Assembly (NCBI GenBank): GCA_944474755.1
Contig: OX104120.1
Span: forward strand, 23,485,242-23,549,241
DNA from: Limnoperna fortunei
Lineage: Eukaryota > Mollusca > Bivalvia > Mytilida > Modiolidae
Length of the DNA stretch: 64,000 nucleotides
Direction of reading: 5' to 3'
The notes beneath the pieces are model-generated. The model had not been told where the DNA came from. It did no database searches and was given only the letters and a program-made list of their open reading frames with translations. Position numbers and translations under genes: made by a program. Numbering within the stretch: the stretch's first letter is position 1; the number at the start of each line of letters is the position of its first letter. Of this stretch, positions 33,509 through 44,700 are shown one piece after another.

Positions 33509-34452
33509 TTTTATTATACTGAATACCTATTATCTAATGAAGAAATGTAAACTACCACATATATACTGTACTGAATCATATTTTTAATGGAAAATGCTTG
33601 CTAGTCTGCTAGTAATTGCCCATTTTCCTGTATTTGTTGTGTCTTTGACATGTTTACACGGAAAGACACGCGACCTGTAAGTAAATTTCAGCTGATGCAG
33701 CTGTCATTTTCCAGATTGGCAATTTTCTTTCAGATAATTTTTTTTATATCACTAGTTAACTTCGGCTGGAGCGGGTGATAATTTTCCAGTTCGGCAATCT
33801 CCGGTCTAAGCCGGTGTTGATTTTTTTATATCACCTGTTGGTAGGAAATCACAAGGAATTAACACCCGTTGCTATAATGGGCGGGGCTAAAATAAGAATC
33901 AGTAGAAATTAACACATGGTTACTGTCCAATAAAAAGACTCCTGGCAGTGTGTGATATATTATACTGAATATACTTTTAATATATTTTGCTTATTGTATC
34001 TAACAATGTTTCCCCACCTCACTCAAGGAAAAGATAAAATTCTTCATGTGCATGCTTAATACCAGATGATTCTGCATAAAATCAAGTATTATATTATAAA
34101 GCACACTATACCAAGCAGTTGTTTTAGGACTTCATTAGCTGTTCACAACAATCTGTACTGCATTTATTACAAAAACCAAGGTGATACAAGTAACTGTCAA
34201 CTTTAAAATCTACAAAAGAAGAATCAGTAAGAAAGAACCATATTTAATATTCCAAAAAAAAAAACCCACACAAACTTGAAAATAAACATAATATAAACAG
34301 GTTGTATCTACTTCACCATTAAGATCTTCTTACTTTAATAATAATTACTTATGTTTACTTTTCTGTCAACATACTAAACATATATACCATAGATTATTAA
34401 ACACTGTTAGTAACAATAAATGCCACTGATTGTTGTTTTTATCAATATTTCT
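33509..34452. other. Intergenic and probable 3' UTR of the helicase gene
   Basis: AT-rich sequence. A minus-strand AATAAA (34163-34168) lies about 285 bp beyond the helicase stop codon and is a candidate poly(A) signal. Nothing coding is seen. Confidence 0.4.
34163..34168 (-). terminator. Candidate poly(A) signal of the helicase gene
   Basis: AATAAA on the minus strand, about 285 bp after the stop codon. Confidence 0.35.
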
Positions 34453-35792
34453 TCATTTCTTAGTTTTCTGCTCCTTGATAATTATCTCTGCAGCTTTTAT
34501 CATATTCTCTTCTTTTTTCATCAAATCATCAAGTTCCTCTTTCTCCTTAGAATCGTTACACAATATGATAAATTTGCTGTTGCTTTTTCTGGCCCGACCT
34601 CTCATCTGTACAAGGGCTGTGACAGTTGATGGGGGATTAAAGGTAATAACGAGTTCACATTCAGGAATATCCACTCCTTCTTCAGCCACTGACGTAGCCA
34701 CCACTATATGACACAACCTTTTCTTCATATCTTCTAATACTTTTTTCTGTCGTGCCACTGTCATGCCTTGTTCTGTTCCACTGGTTGTACCATGTCCAAC
34801 AACTGCTTCTATGTTTAACTGTAATTTTCTGATTGCATCATGTGATTGTAGCATGTTTTTCATTTTAAAGGCAGTCTCTCTCTGTTTGACAAGAACTAAC
34901 ACCATAGCCTCTCTACTAGACCAGTTAACATATTCAGGTCTTGTTACGATTTCAACTAACTTTGACAAATGTGGGGATGATTCCATTTCTTGGCTCAGCA
35001 AAGACATGTGTGGTCCTTCGACATTCATGCAAGTACACAATGCTTCTTCCATCCTAGCACAAGGTAAACCGTTCATCTGTGCAAATTCAAAGTTCGTTGA
35101 TGGGTCAATTGCCATCAGCTCTTGTAACTCTTCAACAGCCATGTGAACTCCAGATTCAATCAAAACGTTTAATGTAATACAAATAAATTGTGTGTGTTTA
35201 ATCAAATTTCGAGAAAATATCTTCTTGTCTGCCTTTGAATCTTCCTTTGGATTAGCCATATTTATTGTGATTTCTAAGGAATTCAACAAATTGCCATCAA
35301 CTTCTTTAGCACACTCAAGCAACTCTTTATCTGTTAAGGATTTTTTGGAGGTCAACCCTAGGTCAAATCTTTGCAGTAAATCTGTTTCCTCACAGAGACG
35401 TGTGTAACAGTTTAATAAGTAAACCTGCAACTCTTCCTTAAACATTTTCTCTTTAGGAGTCATGCTAATGAAATGTGTCTCCATAGTTGCATTTGACTGG
35501 AACTTTTTCAGTTCAAAAGTATTTTCCTCCACTAAAGCTATACTTGCACCACCTAGATTATCCATCAATTGGTGCAACATCATAATAGTTTCTTGAACGG
35601 TTGCCCTTCCCGCTGGTGATGCTGTTAAACCAAGTAACTTTGGTCGAATATTTTCTGGGCATTTACGATGATATTCCTGCAGTAATTTGTTAAATGGGTG
35701 ATTTTTAATGCAATGGTGAGCCTCGTCAAACACAACCAGACAGTTATCATTCCAACGTAGAATTTTTCTTAACAACAGATTCATGTAGTATG
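34453..35792 (-). CDS. Helicase gene coding exon 4: DEAH box to stop
   Basis: Acceptor TTTTCCAG, then AYYMNLLLRKILRW, VVFDEAHH, the helical insert, motifs IV-VI and a lysine-rich tail, ending TGA (34453-34455). Confidence 0.9.
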
Positions 35793-38700
35793 CTGGAAAA
35801 CAAAAATGCTTCTCAGTAAATCAGTAGTCAGCTATCAGGAAACCAGTCAGTAAATCAGTAGTCAGCTTTAAAGAAACCAGTCAGTAAATCAGAACTCTGC
35901 TATCAGGAAACCAGTCAGTAAATCAGGAGTCAGCTATCAGGAAACAGTCAGTAAATCAGTAGTCAGCTATGAAGAAACCAGTCAGTAAATCAGAACTCTG
36001 CTATCAGGAAACCAGTCAGTAAATCAGTAGCCTATCAGAAAACCAGCAATAAAAACATCATGCAATATATGTAGCAGTAGTAAATTAGCTTGGCTATAAA
36101 TAAGAAGATTTATTGATGGCTAAGTCTATTTTGACATTTTTCATTTTTAAATTGTGAAATAAAAATGAAAAAAAAGATATAAAAATCTTTGAAAACTCAT
36201 AATAATTGGCTATTTTCACAACTACTTAAATAGACAAGCAAAATTTGTTGCCACACTACCCACAGCTAAATTAGGATTTAATCAATTTTTAAAATCCACT
36301 AAAATAAGATTTAAAAAATGGTCTCAACAAAAAAATGTCCCTTAGACCCATTTTATCTTGACAACCATAAAAGATATGCCATATCTTTGACTTTGACAAT
36401 TTAAGGTACCAAAAGCTCATCCAAAGAAATATATATTTAGTCCAGGTAAGAGTTGTAAAAAATATCTGTTGATATCACATACTACTGAGAGCTCATAAAA
36501 TGATGAGTTACTGTAAACTTGGAAAAATTCTGCGCATTTATTGTTGAAAAAGGGGAACCCCGTGTATAAAGCTTATTTTTTATTTATGAGATCGGCCAAG
36601 GTAGACAAATAATTAGGGAAGTATTTATTAAAATCATTGATGACTTGGCAGTTGTCAGGTTTTCATAAATTATTTACCGTCACTATCAATGTTCCCACAT
36701 GACCTTAAAACAGGAAAAGAACAGGAATTTTATTTTCCTTTTCTGGTTGGGAAATGTCCGGCAATTTCATAAAAATAGCAGAAATTTGGGAAAACCCCAG
36801 GAAATTTTGTGCATTGAAAAGTGATCCGGATTACCGTAACCTTTTATATAACAAAGTTCTGCTGTCTCTTGTGACATGTAAAGGGACATGATTATGTGCA
36901 TCTAAGCTTCAAATCAGGATACATATATTAGGACTTTTGCTTGAATTGTCCTTGAAATTGAAATGAAAACCTTGTGGGAACTGTGCTCTATATCAAACAA
37001 AAGACTTATTATCTAACTGTGTGTTTGGGAACTAGAAATAATTACAAATATATGATATATGTTGTTGCCTCATTTCATGCTTGATATGGTAATCTCGATA
37101 CTGTTGACACATTTGTTCAGTCTTTATAGTCATGAAGTGATTTGTGTAGAATGAAGTGAGCATGGAAATGAAGGACAAATGTTTAAATAAATTTAAGTTA
37201 ATAATGATAATCAGGCAAAATAGCAGCGGTAAGGCCTTACATGTAAACCAAGAAAATAGAAATATGTGTATAAAAGTTTGGCTTGTTACTGTTGGTATCA
37301 TTAAAAACAACAAATATTTTTTTATAATAAGCAAACTGGAAATATTGAGAAATACAATGTTCACATCTCTGTTAAAATCATTCACAAATTGACCCATTAG
37401 ACAGGAAATAACTGTATAAGCAGTGACTGTTTAACAGTCCTTTATAGTACCCCAGTATAAACTTTGTTAATGGAATAACCAATAAATGACAAAAGTTCCA
37501 TCAAAATCAGATAAATAATATAAAAAAATTGTTAAAGGTAAAAACAAAGTAATGTGTCTTTAGAACAATCTTATATAAATATATAAATGTCATGAAGTAT
37601 TGACAAATTATCGCTATTTTGCAGTATTTTCCTTTGATCTTTGAGTGCAATATTATTCCATCTCACTCTACTAGCGTGAGATGGGCCCATCTCAGCTCGC
37701 TGTCAAGACGTCCTTAATTAAACACTGTGACGTCACAATGTTACAAAACATAGATAAACAGATTATTAATGTTTTATGAAACTCGATGCATTTTCTCGTC
37801 ATCAGATATGGATGAGAAAACCCATCTCGTTTAAAAAAACGTAAATAATCTATTATACTCTGCTTTTTTTTTACCAAAGCAGTAGGGGTGAGGATACCTG
37901 GTATGGATTCAATCCCAACCCTCATTTTGTGCCTGAGAACATTATGATTCAATAAGAAAACAATCATTCAACAAGTACAAAATTACAAAGCCCAGAAACG
38001 CAACTGTATACAACCATGACAACCAATTACATGCTACACAAAATTAAATAATTGCAAAAGTTTGTATACTTGGCAAAATTGGCCATAGAAACAAATATTC
38101 ATAAGACCCTAGATTGTATGTTACTTTATAAGACTACAGTTCAAATTTGAGCTGGTTTATCTTATTATAAAAAAAAATGATTAGGTCAATAAAAGGAATG
38201 TCTATTTTATGTAACGTGGCCATCTTTGTTGAAAGGCAGTGCTAACTGATATGGTTTCACAGTTGAAAATTTTTTCAGACAAAGAATGCCCAATTAATCC
38301 ATGTGGTGTCAAAGTGGTCTGGGGGCCTCAGTGGCCGAGTGGTCAAGGTAGTTCTTCTACTATTGATTACGTGGTCTGTCAACACTGAGATTGCGGATTC
38401 GATTCTCACTGCAGGCAGGGTGTACTTGACACTAATCTTAATTGACAAGGATTGCCAGTTTTCCTACCGCAGGTCGGGGGTTCTCTCCGGGTACTCCGGC
38501 TTCCTCCCCCAATAAAAACTGGATGCCCTGAAATAGCTGAAAAATTGCTGAAAGTGGCGTTAAAACACCATTCAAACAATCAAAGTGGTCTGTAGCCAGG
38601 TGAGCTTAAAGTGATTACATGTTCCAATTTATTATGAAAGATTCCAAAACATTCTTGCAAACTCTGTGTGTTAACAAGACTGTACATTAAGTAGTATTAA

Positions 38701-41700
38701 TATAAATATAAGTCCATTTGTTCTATAGAATGAATAACAGGCTTCCTGTTTTGAAATCAATCCTTTTAGTAGAAGCCGAGAAATCTGTTACGAAAAATTT
38801 TCCTATTTTGGCCCTTGAAACAGGAAGTAGATAACTGACTGACCTGGAAAGGGTAGGCATGTTACAACTCATCATGCTAAAACTGCATCAAAATTGAAGT
38901 AAATCCTTTTTAGTAGAAGCAGAGAAATCTGTTACAAAAGTTTGCACCGGACGGACAGACAGACCGACAAGGTGATTGCAATATAACCCCCTCTATAACG
39001 AGTGGGGGTATAAAAACTACTTATATATCAGCTAAAATAGGAAAGGCCTAATTTTAGAACATTATGACCGTGACCTTGCTGCTTATATTATTTAAATTGA
39101 AATTTATTTCACAACATAAAGGAATTACAAGTGTGGACACAGAAAAATGTCTCGCCTGCATTCCGCATCAGTAAAGAAAATAAATTTCGTCATAAGCATT
39201 ACGTAAATAGCATTAAATATCAGCAGCAGCCTGTATACCAAATGTTGTCACCATACCATGCATAGTTACAGAGGAACTGTCCTAATATAAAAACATTAAC
39301 GTAGTCACTGGACCGTGAAATTGAGGTAAAGGACAGGTGACAACTACCAGACAGTCATGTACTAGTCATCACAACCTATATACCAAATATTGTCATCCTA
39401 CCATGCATGGTTACAGAGGAACAGTCGTAACCCAAAAACTTTAATGTAGTCACTGGACCATAAAATTGAGGTCAAGGTCAGGTGACACCTACCAGACAAT
39501 CATGTAATATTCATCAGCAACCTATATACCAAATATTGTCATCCTACCATGCATGGTTACAGAGCAACTGCCGTAAACCAGAACCTTTAATATAGTCGCT
39601 GGACCGTGAAATTGAGGTCAAGGTTAGGTGGCACCTACCAGACAGTCATGTACTATTCATCAGCAACCTATATACCAAATATTGTCATCCCACCATGCAT
39701 AGTTACAGAGAAACTGCCCAAACCCAAAAACTTTAACGTAGTCGCTGGACCGTGAAATTGAGGTCAAGGTCAGGTGACACCTAGCAGACAGTCATGTACT
39801 AGTCATCAGCAACCTACATACCAAATATTGTCATCCTACCATGCATAGTCACAGAGAAACTGCCGTAACCCAAAAACTTTAACATAGTCGCTGGACCGTG
39901 GAATTGAGGTCAAGGTCAGGTGACAACTACCAGACAGTCATGTACTAGTCATCAGCAACCTATACACCAAATATTGTCATCCTACCATGCATAGTTACAG
40001 AGGAACTGTCGTAACCCAAAAACTTTAACGTAGTGGCTGGACCGTGAAATTGAGGTCAAGGTCAGGTGAAAACTACCTGACAGTCATGTACTAGTCATCA
40101 GCAACCTATACACCAAATATTGTCATCCTACCATGCATAGTTACAGAGGAACTGTCATAACCCAAAAACTTTAACGTAGTCGCTGGACAGTGAAATTGAG
40201 GTCAAGGTCAGGTGACAGGTGACTGACTGGCAAGTACTCATCATAAGCTACCTCTGGACCAAATTTGATGGACCTAGGGCTTGGGCTTACAAATATATGA
40301 AGCAAGATGTCAAGTGTTTACGCCGCCGCCACCGCCCGATTCCCATACATATGTCTCGCCTCCAACGACTTTCGTCGCAGGCGAGACAATAAAACAATAA
40401 TGCTGAAAAACACAATGCACAGTAACAATAGAAGGATTTGTTTTTCATAATGGCAGAAGACAGCCATGTTTATACCTGCAGTAACAACAATAACATCATG
40501 TTTCCACAGTGGCATCCCTCCTGTGTTCTGTGATCCCCCACACAATGCAGCGATAACTGGTCTACGTTTCACAACCATTGAAGGATCATCAAGACTGAAC
40601 CTAGGAAATAAATGTTAGACTTGAATGAAGAAGTATAACTTGTTCATTAATTATTTTCTGCATGTTTAATTTACTTGTTATGTTTTAACCTACATGGATG
40701 TAATAATAATAAAGTATACAAATCTTTGTTGAAAATGTATACTCAAACCTGTGAATAGGCCAACAAAAATTATACTGCTGTGCTCCATAAAACTAATTAC
40801 GTACAGTAGAAGTGAACTCCGCATTATTGATGGTTCGATTCTCAACAGTAAAGAGTTATAGTGTTTATAACATAGTTTTTTGAAGCACTTGATTTTAATC
40901 TGAATGAAAACTATTAATAGGATTAATTATCCTAGTTAAGAATGTAATTACAAAAGACATTTACCACTCTGTCTTTCGAAGGACCAGAAAAAAAGGCTTG
41001 GTAAAATTAAGTGGGAGAAGAGCAAGAAAAAGTTTTTTATTTCCAAGTGACATAACTCTGAGCATGCCGATGATATTTATAAAGCTCCAAAGAAATTGAT
41101 TACTGTCTATGAAACCACAAGCCAAAGGGAATGTATACATTTTAAAATCTCAAGTTAGGAATTTTCTTCATGGTAATGACCTATTTGTCATGATGCACAA
41201 TAACAGTATACAAGTATTTCTATGACAAATTCAACTGACCACAAGTATACTTTCAGTAATAACCAACCTGTCATATTCTCTATTGCCAATTTCTTTTATA
41301 ATATATCGTGATTGTTGTAAGACAAGCAAGACCTTGTCGACCAGGAACATGACCTGTCTGGTAGGGTTCTGCTTTAACATGGCACTGACTGTCATACAGC
41401 TTATCAAGGTCTTACCCGTTCCTGTGAAAATTCTACATCAGTAATCAGTTGTTTACAATATAATTACCTTAGAGATAAAACAGTTCAATGAATTTTGAAT
41501 ATATACACTTGGCCAAAAGTTATAGACCATCAGGTTTTGCTTCAAATAAATAAAAAAATTAATTGTATCTGGTTCTTTGTACATGTGTTATCAACAAAAG
41601 CTAGGTTTGTAGTATCTATTGTTAAAATGTTTAAATTGCTCGATTCACTATACAATAACAATACAGATTAAAAAACACTACCCTCAGCTTTTAAAAACCC

Positions 41701-44700
41701 AAGTTTTTTCATTTCATTATGTGCACGTGCATAACAGGTAAAATTAATCCTCTTTAGAAATCATTTCAACATGGTAAGTCGAAAACTAGCAGATGCAGAG
41801 AGATGGCAAGCAGTTGGTATGATAAGGGCTGGAATGACAGCGGCAGGTTTCAGATAGGTTCAATGTTAGCCATTCTGTCACTAGTAGGCCAATGAGGAGA
41901 TACCATGAAACTGGTATTGTTGGGGAAAGGCCAAGATCAGGGCGACCAAAGAAGACAACAGAGAAGAGAAAATAGAATACTTCGAAGACTTGCAAGACAA
42001 CAACCTTTTACCACTGAAAACAGGTTGCCTAGTCGATGGAATGTCCATGTAAGAATCAGAAGATAGACAGTAAACAGAAGGCTGAACTGCTGAAGACTTC
42101 GAGCAAGGAGACCAATAAAGCGACCAGCACTTACACAAAGACATAAGGATGCCTGGCTGCAGTGAGCGTGTGACCATAACGGGTGGAATATTCGCTCTTG
42201 GAAAAGAATTCATTGGTCCGAAGAAAGTCCTTTTCTTCTGAAACCAGTTGATGGTAGGATGCGGGTATGGCATCCACGCAACACAGCTTTTGATCCTGCA
42301 CATGTTCTAGGAACTACAGCTTTTGGTGGTGGTGGAGTGACAGTTTGGGGCTGCTTCTCATATGACTGTAAGTTAGACTAGTATCCATTAGATGGCACAC
42401 TAACTGCTTTAAAATACAGAGATCAGATTCTGGACCCTGTATTGTTCCCCATTTTGAAGCGCATCCACTTGGAAACAGACCCATGTTCATGGATGACAAT
42501 GCAAGGCCTCATAGAGCAGGCATCGTCAAAGATTGTCTTGCAAATGAGGCAATTTAGACATTACCATGGCCTGCCATGTCTCCGGATATGAATCCGATAG
42601 AGCATGTTTGGGACTATCTCGGCTGGAAAGTGAATGAACGTGACCCTCCATATCAGAACATTCAAGAATTGCATGAGACTATAATTCAGGAGTGGCGCAA
42701 TTCCCTCAACATACTAGTAGACTTCAGAGACTTGTCGAGAGCATGAGGTGACAAGTTCAAGAATTGCACCAAAAGCATGGGGGATACACACGATACTGAC
42801 TCTTTTCTTGTGAATAAATGTTTAAAAATGATTTCTTCTTACATCTTAATAACCCTCAACCTGCCAACTCTTTGTATGTAACATTACCAGTGGTTAAAAC
42901 TGAAACTTTTTTTGAGTTATGATTTTGCAGTTTTATGGCATATTTTTACAAACCACATCTTGTTGGTCTTTTCTATACATTTTGAATAGTAAAATCATAA
43001 AATTCTTTAAAATAGTCGACTATTTTCAACGAAATGTGAAATAAACAATGAATGGTTATATATTGAAAAAAATATTGGTTTTAAAAAATCACCTCCATTA
43101 AAATCCTGGTGGTCCCTAACTTATGGCCAAGTGTATATTTTACTGTACACTACTAAATTTGCAAATAAAATAAAAATAAACATGCGACTCCTTCTAAAGG
43201 ATAATAAATATTTGGTATAATATTGACAGAAAAATAGCTTTGTCAGAACCATTTGACAATGGTTTTTTCCTTTAAAAAAAAACAATAAGATGTCAAACAA
43301 TTGACAATAATTGTCTAACTAATTACTAGTGAGGCCTTGGTGGCTGAGTGGTTAAGGTAGTTTGTCACCTATTGATCACATGGTCTGTCAAAACTGAGGA
43401 TGTGGGTTCGAGTCTCACTGCAGGCTGGGTGCACTGGACTGCAATCTTTATTGACAATGATTGGCAGTTTTCCCGCTGCAGGTCTCAGTGTACTCCAACT
43501 TCCTGCTCCAATGAAAACTGGACGCCATGATATAGCTGAAAAATTGCTGAAAGTAGTTAAACACCATATAAACAAACAAACAAATTACTAGAAGTTTACT
43601 ATATCAAGTATACCTGTTGGTAAGAAGCATACTCTGTCTTTCTCCATTGACTTATTGAACAGTTCTATTTGGTAACTTCTGGGCTTAGTATGGGTCAAAT
43701 CAAATCCTATTCTACCAAAGTCATTGATACTTTTCACTGGGAAGGGATGTTCCCTGTCTGGTGCTGGTTGCACGGCAACCCTGTCCAGATGACCCTTTCC
43801 ACGTAAATGGTCCTTATACGCTTTCTCTGTGTTCATAGGTCTGTTACATACATCACATTTATATGGATATGGACTACTTCTATCAGCGTTTCTACCAGAC
43901 ATTCCTTCTACATGTGGTATTGTGTTATATGTGCTGATACAAATTGATGTTTCTGGTGACTCCATGTCATTTTGGATTTTATCAGAACTTCTACACTCGT
44001 TATTTTCTGTAAATACTTCAGGAAAGCTTTCCAAAGATGTGTCTGCGCTGTTGATCAGTGAATTTTGAGACTGTTTACTGTTAGATCTGTTCTTTATTGC
44101 TCTTGCAGTATCTGTGCCAGATGACCTCCTAGATGAGGAAGAACTTTCAAAGAAAGAATTCGATGTTGGTGGGTCTGTCACAACAAAATGTGTTTCACCA
44201 AATCTAGGAAGAATATCAGTTGTAACTTCAGGTACAATAAATTCCCTTTTATTCTCAATTTTCTGAAAATTACTGGAGCATGCAGAATCTTTTGTACCTT
44301 CATCAGAATCATCACCATCGGGGTACCCACGATGATTGTATTGTAATTTACTGTGAACTTCTTCATTCAGCGATTTAAAAGCAAGACTTTTTGTGATATC
44401 TTGTTTTTCTGGGGATGAGGAGGTAATGTTAACATCATTTCTATCCTGTATGAATGAAGAATGATCCACTACAGAAAGGCTTTTCAATTTCAATTGTGTT
44501 GGTTCAAAGTCTAAATTACGATAACCATTAACACCAGCTTGAACAGCTATATCACTGTCTATACTATCAGTTTGAAACGCCTTTGGTCTAGCCATCTCAC
44601 ATATTGACCGGTCTTCAATTTTCATGGAAGGATCATGTTCTCTAAGTGACCCAAGAGTCAATTCTGGCCCCAAAGACATATGAAATGGATGAAAAGAAGG

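Noticed and set aside
39237..40258. CRISPR-like array of regular repeats.
   Set aside because: There are no unique spacers: the whole 146-bp unit repeats, and the DNA is animal nuclear.
41786..42499. Open frames on the minus strand (69-140 codons).
   Set aside because: They are antisense shadows of the broken Tc1/mariner transposase, which reads on the plus strand.
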